A stretch of 64,000 nt of DNA from Paramecium octaurelia (taxonomy: Eukaryota; Ciliophora; Oligohymenophorea; Peniculida; Parameciidae), in assembly GCA_905182995.1 (NCBI GenBank), contig CAJJDP010000080.1, positions 248,001 to 312,000 on the forward strand, in the 5' to 3' direction. Of this stretch, positions 27,277 to 38,283 are shown in pieces. The notes under the pieces were generated by a model. The model had not been told where the DNA came from. It ran no database searches and saw only the letters and a list, made by a program, of their open reading frames with translations. Made by a program: the position numbers and the translations under genes. Within the stretch, counting starts at the first letter, position 1, and each line of letters starts with the position of its first letter.

Positions 27277-28989
27277 ATGTCAAGAGTTCAAACAGCAAAG
27301 AGTTAATAAAATCTTCGTTCAATTGAGGAGGAGTTGGAACATCAAATAAAAAAATCTGGGCTTCTTGATGCTGATAGAAAGAATTTTTATAATAATGCTG
27401 AAGAGACTAAGCGTAAGAACAATGAAATCATTGATCAATTAAAAAAAGAGAATAAGGATTTAAAGAAACTGTAAGATGAATTAATTGCAAATAAAAGAGT
27501 ATAAGAGTTTGCAAATAGTAGGGTGCAAGTGCTTCTTTAGCAAAGACACAAGGAGCATTCATATCTTGGTCTGGAGACATAAAAGATGAGAATTATTGGA
27601 GACGTAAATTGGATGATGCCAAACACTTAACAAAAGCCAAAAAAGAAAGATTGATTCAATTGCAGGACAAATTGAATGAAGTAAGTGACACCAAATTCGG
27701 AGTCCCAGAAGAATCTCCTCTGATGAGATAAATTCGAATATTGGAAAATAACTTGGATAAAGTCATGATCAAATATAATGAGGCATAATCAATTAGAAAA
27801 ACATACGAACAAATAGTGAAGAGATTGAAGGAAGAAAGAGTTGGATATGATAATTAATTAGCAGCTATTGAAAGATCATTGAAGGGAAAGGAGCACGATT
27901 ATGAGGAGCTATTGTTATTGGCTCACGATGCCACTCATGCAAAGGAGTTGGCTTAGGCTGAGTTGAAGAAGTATGAACACAAGAAGGCAGCAGTGCGGGA
28001 ATTAAGAAAGACTTATTTGGATGCAAAGAGAAAGGCAATTGAGGAGAGAGAGAAGGTTATATAGAAGTTGGAGAAAAGAGAAAAGGATAATGTATAGACT
28101 TAGGTGGAATATAATACATCGAATATTCCTATTTAGGAGTCATCCAATCCAAATGTGGATACAAATATCTAGAAATAGAAGTTGGCTGATTATGAAGAGG
28201 CATTTCATAAGTTGAAGGAAGCCACTGGATTCAGAGATGTGAATGATATCATTTAAAAGTTCACTAGTTAGGATGAGACTAGCAAATCATTGAGTGATCT
28301 TAAGGGGGAGTATTAGGATAAGATTGAATAATTAGTAACTGAAAGATAGAAATTGAGAGATCATTTGAATGATTTAAAGTATGAGGGAGGAGAAGCATTA
28401 ACAAGAAAGTAGATTGATGAAGTAAATTAAGTATTGTATGATAGATTGAAAACAATGTGAATAATGCAATTAACAAATGTGAAAGGACTAAATTGAAATA
28501 TGAGAGAGTCCAGAAGATATTAGTTAATGTCAAGGCTGGTATAGAACATTTGTATGAGAAATTGGAATTCTTTAAATTAGAAGGAAAACCTAATATTGTG
28601 ATTTCTGATGAAACTTTAGTAGATGGATTGTCTTAGGTTGTTGAGAAGATGAAACTCATTTTGCAATTGATTAAGAATGATGCCTCTTATCGTGCTTAGG
28701 ATTTCAAATAGACTTGGAAGGATTTCAATAAGGAACATATTGATCAATTCATCAATTTGAATTTAAGAGATAACAGTTTATTATTATTGTTTATGTTATA
28801 GACATCAAACCAGAGAATGTTAGTAGAAATATTAGAGTTAGAATTCAAGACAAGGAGGATGATGATGTTAGTGATGGGGAAATTGAAGATGATATTGATT
28901 AGGAGGTGACAGCCAAATTAAAATAAAAGTATGGAGCTTAGGCTAAGGACAAGAATGCCAAGAAGTTGAACAAACCAAATAAAAAATGA
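27277..28989 (+). CDS. Outer dynein arm docking complex-type coiled coil (CCDC63/CCDC114/ODA1-like)
   Basis: Exons 27277-27498, 27519-28775 and 28802-28989 with 20- and 26-nt introns, about 556 aa. The protein is largely coiled coil. It has IDQLKKENKDLKKLQDEL near the start, a conserved YWRRKLDDAK block after the first intron, and an acidic then basic C-terminus. This layout resembles ODA1/CCDC63/CCDC114, which anchor outer dynein arms on axonemal doublets, fitting a ciliate. One base appears missing near 28447-28452: the frame stops at a TGA there, but the next frame continues perfectly to the end, and the exon phase agrees with a single lost base. Sequencing error is likelier than decay because the rest is intact. 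Confidence 0.62.
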
Positions 28990-29001
28990 TTATTATTAAA
29001 T

Positions 29002-30374
29002 ATGTCTAAATAGTAAAATCTTCTGTATAATTTCAATGAGATGACTCCAGCCTAACAAACTATGTTTCTGAAAGCCAGAACAGAGTTAGAAAAGGAGAAG
29101 GCTTGGGCTGAAATTAGAAAATAGAAGGAGGAGGAAGAATACAAAAGATCAATACTCTTGTCAAATCCCTAGACATAAAATCCTTAGACTTAAAAAGTGA
29201 ATCTAGAAAAGATTTCTAGCGATTCCGAGTCATCTGACTCTTTATAATCCGAGAATGAGTATCAAAAAGAAGAGCCTCAATTTGAGTAAAAGATTGAAGA
29301 AAAGCCTGTAATTGTTGAGCCCAATAATGAACAATTAGATACTTACTTTAAATTGATCCAAAATGCACAACTCAAAAGAGATCAAATTTATTACCTTTTG
29401 ATGAAGCATTATTGTGATAATATCATTGAAGGATCTTTTGTTAAAATTAATGAGCCCAATCTCATCAGAAGAAAAGAATAGAGTTATGCAATTGCTTAGG
29501 TTTTGGCTGTTGTTGAAGGCGAGAAATCCTATCAATTAGAATAGACTCAGACATATAAATTGCTTAAATTACAATTTGGAGAAGTGAAGGACGCTAAATT
29601 TAGACATATTACTCTTATTTCAAATCAATAAATTCAAAAACAAGAATTTGTTGTATGGCAAAAAAGATGTGAAGAAAATGGAATTCAAATTCCCAATAAA
29701 GAATATCTACTAAGAAAGGAAAGGTAATTGCCATCATTTTACTATTAACTAGAGACATAATTAAATCCACTTCCAAATTAACAGATGATCAAATCAAAGA
29801 AAGAATCAACTACAATTTAAATAAATGGATCCAGAATCCAAAGTCTAATATTCATTTTAGAGATTTGCCAGTTTACTAAAATTTTATCAAGAATCTTATT
29901 TCCACCAACAAATCCATCATAGAATAGGGAGAGGAATTCATTAGTGATCTACAAGATCCCGGAGAAGGTGAAACTGAAAAAAAGCAATTAAAATAAGAAG
30001 AAACAAGCAAAATCTTAAGATATCAAAAGTAAAATAAAGAAAAAGCAGAAGAAAATGTGCATTTAAACGAGTAGCTTAAAAAGATAGAATAACTTCTTAA
30101 ATAATTTAAGGAGGCTCAAAATTAGAAGGGTGAGCCAATTAAAAAATAACCTTAACCAGTTGAATAATAATAAGTGATAAAATAGGTCAAATAAAATGCT
30201 AAAATTTCTATTAATCAAGAATACTAAAAATAACTAGATTCAAAATACCTTAGACAATATCAAAATATAAAAACAATAGATGGCAGTGAATAATTTAAAG
30301 CTAAAATCTTTAACATGCATAATAGGGATCTTCCAATTGACAATATAATAGACACGATGATGATTTTGGAATGA
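29002..30374 (+). CDS. RTF1: RTF1-like Paf1-complex subunit with Plus3 domain
   Basis: 447 aa from exons 29002-29723 and 29753-30374 (29-nt intron). After a charged, Ser/Asp/Glu-rich N-terminus, residues about 110-240 form a Plus3 domain: EGSFVKI, YAIAQVLAVVEGEKSYQL, TYKLLKLQFGE, ITLISNQ and EFVVWQKRC follow the RTF1 order. The C-terminal half is a Gln/Lys-rich coiled coil as in other RTF1 proteins. RTF1 links the Paf1 complex to elongating RNA polymerase II (Spt5) and promotes H2B ubiquitination. It starts 12 bp after the upstream stop, on the same strand. Domain assignment is good; length is compact compared with animal RTF1. Confidence 0.8.
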
Positions 30375-30495
30375 TTACCAATTTATAACATCAACAATAA
30401 TTTATTGCTATCTCTATTGATAAATATAACTTGATCTACTCAGATTTAAGTCAAATTTAGGTTTACAATGATAAACTTCAGTCTTATACAAAATT

Positions 30496-30759
30496 TCATA
30501 TTATATTGTAGTCTATCCGATCTTCTTTCACAAATAAAACATATGCTTCCAATTCATAAACATCTACAGCTTTATTGTCTTTATTAAGCAATATTATTAT
30601 CTAGATATAACCATTTATTTTAAGGATTTAACCTTTTTGTTATGTGCTTTCAGCATTTGTTTATTTTCAAAATTCCTCTTGTAAAAAATTCAATTAGAGT
30701 TACTAGATATTCAATAAAATAATTTAAGCAAGTTTTCCTATTTCTCTAATGAATTTCAT
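30496..30759 (-). pseudogene. Small ORF with one in-frame TGA, unknown
   Basis: 88 codons from an ATG at 30759, beginning MKFIREIGKLAQ and ending VKEDRIDYNII before TGA. Codon use and alternating hydrophobic pattern look like protein. A single TGA interrupts at codon 31 (EEF-TGA-KQT), where tryptophan would fit. It may be a decayed gene, a sequencing error or a recoded codon. The remaining intergenic bases (30375-30495, 30760-30948) are AT-rich with nothing recognised. Confidence 0.35.
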
Positions 30760-30948
30760 TTAATTATAGGTTTATAGAGCAGATATAAAAATAATGAATT
30801 ATTTTGTCTTATTAAAATTATTTAAAATTTGAAAATTAAGATTTAGTAATACTTTTTAAATGTTCACAAAAGTTTTCATAAAAAATTCTTGAAAAATTAA
30901 TGAAAATATCATATATAAAATAATTATCATTATAAAATATTTATTAGG

Positions 30949-32596
30949 ATGTCTCTTTATGCTTAAATGGAAAAGAATGCCTAATTTTAAGCAGAGCTCT
31001 AGAGATATGAAGAGCAGGCGGACTTTCTGTTTCTAAAGTAGAGGATGGAAAGAATTGAATCCTTTACGGATCAATTTGAATTTTTGGCAAATGAATATCC
31101 ATGTGCTGTTTATTATTAGGTAGAGCAGTGAATTAATAAAAATAGGGGTTAATTTATAATTCTGTATATGCTGCATATTAATCTGCAAGAACCTAAGATG
31201 AGGAAATGAGATAGAAGTTTGTGAATGTAAATATAATTTTGGAGTGTAATAGGCATAATCGGTTTAGGAAGTCTATCAGATAGCCTAACATATAGATGAT
31301 CCACCACACTGGGCGAAGTAAAGACTGCGAATAATGGAGGTATTGTTAAGAGACAAGTTCAGGAGGAATGCTGATATTAGAGATTCGTTGAGAGCCACAA
31401 ATAACTATAAATTGATTCACACATTCACTCACTCTACTCCGAGCAATCAGTTTTGGGGAGTAGTAGATGGGAAGGGTGACAACCAAATAGGAAGATTGCT
31501 TGAGCAAATCAGAACTGACGTTAATAATTATGAGGATCAAGACAAGTGGTTATTGATGACATTACCAATCGAATAGGAGTCAAAGATGATCCCAAAGGTG
31601 GAGTTGAAGGTCTTGAAAGGTAAATAAATAATTTAATTAATAGAGGGAGAGAACTTGCCCAAAATTGAGATGAAACATTCAGCATTCTTATATTTCGGAT
31701 CTCATCAAAGAAATCACGTTCATTTGGCTCATCCTTCTATTTCCAGAAGACATGCAGCCATTTTTGTCAATAATTAATCACAAGTGTGTCTGGTTGATTT
31801 GGGTTCAAAGGGAGGCACTTTTCACAATGAGTAATTTGTTGAACCCCATTTACCAGTTGTATTGGCTAATGAAGATAAGATTAAATTTGCAAAGAGTACT
31901 AGAATATATTAAGTGTTAATATCTTACGATGATTGCAAGAAGTGGCTGAAGGATAAAATTGATAAGTTGCGTAATGACTTGAGACAGTTGGAGCGTATTA
32001 ACAAAGGGAAGATGAGTCAAGAAGAGTTGAAAGCAACATTGTCTGGAGCTATTGAAGATACAATTCTGATTAAGAATTTACCTGAAAAAGCTAGTCATTT
32101 GGAATTGATGGAATTGTTTAGAAAGGAAGGCAAGATAAAAGAATTGAAAATTCCAATTGATCGTCAAACAGGTAATACCAGAAATGTAGCATTTGTTAGA
32201 TATGAAAATGAGAGAGATGCTAAAAGATTAATCAGTGACCGTAATAAGGTATTTGAGTATAAAAATGAAAAACTCAAATTGAAATTAGTTGATTATGCTT
32301 ATGTAGAAAAGTTTCAAGAGGAATTAAGATGGGGAATCACTGAACAATAACAATAACCATAACCAACTCAACAACCATAATAAATCTAATAACAACCCCA
32401 ATTGGTTTAACCCACTATTACAAAACCTGTTGAGGTCAAATAAAAAGTGCCTGAAAGCAGCAGTTCTTCTGATTCAGACAGTGATTCTTCCTCGGATTCC
32501 TCTTCAGATTCCAGCAGGAGTAGATCCAAAAGAAAGAAGCACAAAAAGCACAGACACAAAAAGGATAGACATCATAAGAAACACCATAAAAGATGA
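30949..32596 (+). CDS. NADAR-FHA-RRM fusion protein
   Basis: 523 aa from exons 30949-31119, 31146-31226, 31253-31619 and 31644-32596. Residues about 20-185 are a NADAR (YbiA-like) domain: YPCAVYYQGLIYNSVYAAYQ, AQSVQEVYQIA, PHWAKQRLRIMEVLLRDKF, ATNNYKLIH, FWGVVDGKGDNQIGRLL. NADAR enzymes are N-glycosidases linked to ADP-ribose and riboflavin metabolism. Residues about 212-295 are an FHA domain (HPSISRRHAAIF, LGSKGGTF), a phosphothreonine reader. After a short helical linker, residues about 345-430 are an RRM (ILIKNLPE, NVAFVRYEN). The tail is Gln/Pro-rich, then Ser/Asp-rich, then Lys/His/Arg-rich, as in splicing factors. A nuclear RNA-linked role is inferred. NADAR catalytic acids look substituted. 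Confidence 0.85.
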
Positions 32597-32664
32597 TATA
32601 TATTTATTTAATGAAACATCTTTATTAAAATTATAAAGTAAATCTAGATATTGAACAACATAAA

Positions 32665-35196
32665 TCATTTTAGCACTAATTCTGTTTTATCTTGTCCCAA
32701 ACTAAATGGACCTTTGAATACTGAGTTGTATTTATAATACCCAGACGTGCATTATTTATATGAACATTCTAATCCATAAATCAATATCTCATCTATCAAT
32801 AATTCTGAGTGACTTTAAGAAATCGTAATCTTTATGCTTTTCTCTTCGACTGCTAATTTTATATGAATAATTTCAGCCTCAAGCGCCTTTTCTTCATCTT
32901 CAAAATTATCTAAATCTGCAAATACTCCTTTCGCTTCCTGGTTTAATGGAGCTGCAATAATTCTATAATGATTATCTAAAGATTTAAGATTTTTAATGTT
33001 TTCTTTTGTATTTTGTATCACTAGGTATCCACTTCTGAGAAATATTGGGACTATTTCATTGTATGAACAATACAAAGTATGATCCTATTTGCCCTTCAAT
33101 TCCAATCCAGTAATCAGATCATACCAGTTAGAATCTGGGAAATATGCAATTCTAGTAACTCCTTCATTGAGAATGGGGGCACCCATTAACTCCTCTCCTA
33201 TCAACAATTGAGTATCCATCACAAAATCTCTATAAGTAAGATAATCCTCAGGGAAAATGAAAAACAGGGGATTTATTACTAATATTTATTTATTATAATA
33301 TACCTGACCCGTGATTTTATTCCCTAATAAAAATAGAATAAAACCATTTCAATAATGAATATCTGAGATGTATATTTTTTTGAGCAGATTGAACAACGTG
33401 AAATCCAAGATTGTAGAACTCTTATGGTTTTGATAAATCATTATTATGATTTCTGAAAAAGGGGTAAAAGAAGGCCAACTAAATCCACCTACAACAGAGT
33501 TTATCGTTTGTGTCACCCATAAAGCCACAAACATCAGCTCCAACCATTGGAATTCCGAAAATTTAAAATTAAAATACTTGTCCCAATGATAAATAAAGGA
33601 AATCCCATGATGCTCCATTATCCCCTGTCCAATGCTAAGCATATTTACCCGTACCTGGAAATGTAGATCTGGTTATTTGAAATGGCTGCACCTTCCCCAA
33701 TTCTTTTTGAGCTAAATAAGTATAGTAAGAATCCATGATTCCATAGAGATTATGGACATCCTTATGTAAATATTGTCCATGATGTAACAAATGAGGAGGC
33801 AATGTTTTATTAGCTAATGGTATTTATCCTGGGATGTAAGGAAAGTTGATTGCATTATTCAACTTGTCTTCTCTTTTAGGGTGATCTCTAAGATGATTAC
33901 TCCAATCGCATTCTCCTTCACAGAAATTCGCTGGCTCATTCATATCAACCCATAGACCATCAAATTCTACTTATTCGTAGAGATGTTCATGCATCTCATT
34001 CCAATATTTACTGATATTCGGATGAAAGAAATCAGGGAAATAAGAATCACCTGGCCAAACATATCCCTAAAAACGATATCCAGTATTTGGAGAATATAAA
34101 AAAACATCATACTCTGTTCCCTTTCTATAACCTTCATCTTCACTTCCATATTTTACTCCAACAGCCACATCTAACAATGGAATATATCTGACACCCAACC
34201 CTTTTAAGTATTAAAAATCTTTCTTTGGGAATTTATGTTTATCAACCGAGAATATTTATCTATCATCCATGTAGTCAAGATCAGTCCAGATGATATCAAT
34301 TGGTATAAGATTTTTCTAATACTATTGTACAACATCTATTAAAACACTGCTGTTTTTGTATCCCCATCTGCATTAATGAAATCCAAATCCCCAAAATGGT
34401 GGGAGCATCCAACCACCCAAATATTTATGATACTTTTTAATTGCAGATCTGGGAGATGTGTCGCCTAGGAATAACTTTATGTGGATGATTCCACCTATGG
34501 TTATGAATTTCATTTTATCCTCTCCATAATGGACATCCATTGGAGATGATGTTTTGTAGAACATCACATTGAATTTACCACTTTCTTCCATACTTAATAA
34601 TACTGGGTGACTAGAATATACATGTTTTCCAGGTCGCTTCCCATCTTCTATTATATTGGGTTCATCTCTTGCAAATAGTGTGTAGATGCCTTCTCTGAAA
34701 CGAAATCCAACTTAATTTCTTTCTCCTAAACCCCACATTTATTTATTTTGTGGAATATGAGTGAATTCAATATATGTTTCACTAAAGATTAAATCGGTTA
34801 TTTAAAAAATGGTAGCATCATCTCTTTGTACTTGTATCGCAATATTATTTTCTTGTACTTTGACGTCATAATCATAAGAATTAAATTATTGAGGATCCTT
34901 CACATCATTATAGTTGAAAGGCTATTATAAGTAAATTCTATTACAGGATCTGATGGCAGTCTAAAATGCTTATTTGCCTCGTCGTAGATTTGAATATCAA
35001 CTTAATCAATCCCTTCTTATCTGATTTCTAATATGAGGTTTTATTCTAAATTTATTGAATTTCCTGCCTTGAATACTGTAGTCTCACTAGTATAAAGTTT
35101 ATATTATTTAAAAGCTACAGTATTTTTTACCTGTGTTGTTGAATAACGCGTGTATACTGCAACTTATAAATTTAACAAAAAAATGATGAATAACAT
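32665..35196 (-). CDS. GH31 alpha-glucosidase (acid/lysosomal type)
   Basis: 827 aa from exons 35196-34945, 34921-33304 and 33278-32665. It begins with a signal peptide (MLFIIFLLNLQVAVY). Family landmarks run in order: WGLGERNQ, LPPFWGFGFHQCRWGY, DYMDDRQIF, the catalytic nucleophile in GLWVDMNEPANF, the acid/base in HWTGDN, and GIPMVGADVCGF. These are the hallmarks of GH31 alpha-glucosidases (lysosomal GAA, maltase, sucrase-isomaltase), which hydrolyse terminal alpha-1,4 (and 1,6) glucose. Length is near normal for a single catalytic unit. Secretion or delivery to food vacuoles/lysosomes is expected. It shares a 25-bp intergenic gap with the divergent transporter gene. Confidence 0.94.
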
Positions 35197-35221
35197 CAAT
35201 TATTATTATTAATTTAAAAAA
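35197..35221. promoter_or_regulatory. 25-bp gap between divergent start codons
   Basis: Only 25 bases, nearly all A/T, separate the GH31 start (35196, minus) from the transporter start (35222, plus). Any core promoter and both 5' UTRs must lie within this gap or inside the coding sequences. No element is individually recognisable; the call rests on position. Confidence 0.4.
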
Positions 35222-36364
35222 ATGTCAAAGTAATAATCATATACCATTTGTGACTATGGAGAATGTGAGACCACTATTGATTAAGATCATCATATTCATG
35301 ATCATGATCATGGCCATCATAATCATTGTAATCATAATCACGATCATGATGATCATGATTCCCATGAACATGATCATCATTTTGAACCTGAAGTAGAACG
35401 AAGTCAAGATACACAATTTATAAAATTCATATTTGGAAGTTCAGATTATAAATAAGCAATGATCATAGCACTTTTGTATATTGCACTTGCTGTTTATTCG
35501 TTTTATTCAGGATTAACAAGTTCCAGTGCGCATTTGACAGAGGAGAGCTTTGATTGCATATTAAATTCAATAGTTATTGTGTTTTCTATCTATTGTGGAA
35601 TTAAAGCAAAGACCTTTTAATCAACAACAACCTTCCCTTTTGCAATGTAAAGATTAGAATATTTGTCCTCATTCACATTATGCATTCACGTATCAATATT
35701 AACTATGTTCCAAATATCAAGAAATGCACATGAAATCCTAGAGGATCTTGATGTTATTAATCATCCTACTGATGAACATTAATTAAATTAAAATAATGAA
35801 TTGTACTATGCTTCATTGAGAATAGCCTTGTCATTTATAGGGATCTTCTTATTTGTTGAATACATCCAACCAAACTTCACCACTGATAAGGAGCAACTTC
35901 AATAGTTTATACACAATTACAAAGATTTAATAGGCTCAAATCCATCAAAATACTATTACACTCATTATTTGAATATGCATGCCATAACTATGTTATTTTT
36001 ATGTGAATTACTCTTCAACATAGGTACATTTCTAGAGTGCATGCTTGATAACACCTTGTCTTATGCAGCCATAGGCACAATAATTGCCATGACCAACACT
36101 ATCATTATTATAGTAGAATATTTATTTAAGTTTAGATTTAATTATCACCATTGGTTCAAAATTCTATCTAGGCACTTCTTTTGGCAACAAACGAGAAATT
36201 CCCAGGAATAAGACAACGACTCTCAGAATTCAATAGTGATATCTATATATGGAATCATGGAGCAGAACATAATGCAATTATCATGGCATCAGGATAGAAT
36301 AAGAGAGAAACTAGACAAAAGATTAAAGAAATAGTCAATAGTAAGTTTAAAAATTGCTTTGTGA
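35222..36364 (+). CDS. His-rich CDF-type cation (zinc) transporter-like protein
   Basis: An intronless frame of 380 aa. Residues about 20-60 are an Asp/His-rich cluster (repeated DHDH, HHNH) typical of metal-binding loops of zinc transporters. At least five hydrophobic helices follow. The segment SSAHLTEESFDCILNS resembles the CDF second helix (H/S...D), and YLNMHAITMLFLCELLFNIG resembles the fifth helix of the family (HxxxD), though several acidic ligands are replaced. CDF proteins exchange Zn2+ for protons out of the cytosol. The His cluster supports metal handling, but substrate and activity are uncertain. The C-terminus is cytosolic, charged, and ends at TGA 36362-36364. Confidence 0.62.
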
Positions 36365-36432
36365 ATATTGCTTGATTATTTATAAACTCAGACACTCACA
36401 TATCCAAAATAACACTTAATTTATATTTTAAC

Positions 36433-36439
36433 AAAAAAA
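36433..36439 (-). terminator. RNA polymerase III terminator of tRNA-Glu
   Basis: A run of seven T on the transcribed (minus) strand, four bases after the tRNA 3' end: the standard Pol III stop. Confidence 0.85.
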
Positions 36440-36443
36440 TTTT

Positions 36444-36514
36444 TCCGATACCGGGGATTGAACCCGGGTCCCCAGGGTGAAAACCTGATATCCTAACCAC
36501 TAGACTATACCGGA
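36444..36514 (-). tRNA. tRNA-Glu (anticodon UUC)
   Basis: A 71-nt cloverleaf on the minus strand. The acceptor stem TCCGGTA pairs with TATCGGA (one G-T wobble). The D-arm contains AGTGGTTAGG, the anticodon loop TTTTCAC with UUC at 34-36, and the T-arm CCGGG-TTCAATC-CCCGG. Boxes A and B are intact. No intron. The sequence is very close to ordinary eukaryotic tRNA-Glu. It reads GAA/GAG, not the reassigned TAA/TAG. Confidence 0.96.
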
Positions 36515-36569
36515 AATGTTAATGTTTAGCGTTCTTGATATTATTTATACTTATATATATATTTATATC

Positions 36570-38223
36570 TCAAATTACATTTTTTTTCAAATATGCTGAT
36601 TAAAACACGTTTTCTTTCTTCTCTTCTTGTTCTATTTCTGTCAAAAATGATATGAATTTATTATCAATCATTTCAACGCAAAAATTCTTAAAATTAGCAT
36701 CTTTTTGGATAAGTTCAATTTATGTAGCTTCAAAACACTTTTTAGCTAAATCGATATTTAGATCTATCTAAGTAAGATCTTCAAATAATTGATTAAGTTC
36801 TTTCGCTAATTATGTGACTTCATCTATGTATTTGTTAAGTGTTGCATTTGAATTTTGATCCTTAGTAATAATCAATCTTAATTTTTCTCTAATCTTTCGC
36901 TTAAATCGGTCTAGAATTCTTAATAATATATTACATTCCAGAGATTTTAATTTAGCTAAGGAGAAGCACTCCTATTAAGAATCGCTAAAATATATAACAT
37001 TTCCTTCTCCTACTTCTGATAATTTTGATATAGAAACAGTCTTAATTATATCCAATAACTGTTTTTCAAAGTCCTAATAATTTTTAGCGATTATATGATT
37101 GAACCTAACTGTATTTAATTCTAAGGATTATAATATTGCCAACGTCTCATCTGGATGAAGGCAATTGACTGAGAATTCAGCACTTACTTTAGGAACCAAT
37201 GCATAAAATTTGACTTACACCTGATCATATTATACAAAGTGCTAATATTCATTATTTCCACAATATTCTCCAATTAATGTATGATCATTCAAATACTTCT
37301 TTATGGAATCCACGTTTTTGGAAGATCCAATAATTTTGAACCATTCCTAAGCAATTTTCATTGCATATCGATATCTTGTATCAAGTGGATCGTTTGTAAT
37401 TTAAGAATCGTATTAATTTAGCTCAGATTCATCTTTACATATTAATGTCACATTCTTAGAGCCTATGACCCATCGATCCAATGTTCTTATATAGGAGATT
37501 TAAGCATTTTCTCCATTGACCTTTTCCATTTAGGTTATTTTGATTTCAGAGTCCTTAGGCAAACAAGAGAATGTATAATTATGTATTATTTCTTCTGTCT
37601 TATTGGTCGTTGAATTGCCTTATTTTAAAAAATGCTTTAAATTTCTTTCAATCAATGAATATAATATTACATATCAAAGAATTTTTTCAGTCCTTTCCTT
37701 AATATTTAGTATTCATTGTCTAATAATAATAAGCAAAGGCCTCTTCTGAATGTGTTATGGATTAATTAGTGTTAAGAGTATAAATAATCTTCGAATTCAT
37801 TATGGACTCTCAATTTGATATCGATGATTTAAATATTCTATTCGTTTAACGTTACTTATTTCGATTGACCTGCAAACAGCATATCGTAAGTTTTAACCAT
37901 TTTTAATACCTATTCTGGAGGAATTTCTTTAAGCTAATGATTATGCTTTTGGATACATTCTTCATTTTTTAGCATTCCTCGACAAGCCTGTTGATTTAAT
38001 GTTTTCTCAGTTAATTGTTAGATATCTAAGCCAAAGACTTACTGGAAGAAATTCCACCCTAATTTATAGTCTACTTTTAATAATTTAATACTTATTATTA
38101 TGAAAAATATTCCTCAGTGCGCTAAGTTAATTTGTCTATGATTTTTTTTTACTTTTTTTATGACTTACTCTGTTAATTTTATTCATTTTCTTGATTTTCA
38201 TTTTTTTACTCAACACCGTTCAT
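36570..38223 (-). CDS. RNA-ligase-like nucleotidyltransferase
   Basis: The main part is 37975-37671 plus 37644-36570 (26-nt intron). An N-terminal extension from ATG 38223, with a 33-nt intron at 38136-38168, fits if one base is missing near 38087. Motifs follow the covalent nucleotidyltransferase/ATP-dependent RNA ligase order: RRGLCLLLLDN...ILRKGLKKFFD (motif 1a-like), MEKVNGENAQI (motif I, candidate AMP-acceptor lysine), RWVIGSKN, TLIGEYCGN, VGEGNVIYF (motif IV, EGxV) and LAKLKSLECN (motif V, KxK). The C-terminal 110 residues are helical and charged. Such enzymes seal or repair RNA after activating the 5' phosphate with AMP. The exact family and substrate are unknown to me. Confidence 0.6.
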
Positions 38224-38283
38224 TTATATTAAAATTTATATATTAGAAGTTTATAATAAATTTTATTAATTAATTTAACAAAA

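Noticed and set aside
35283-35372. Tandem GATCAT-like repeat
   Set aside because: It is the Asp/His codon repeat of the transporter N-terminus, not a separate repeat element.
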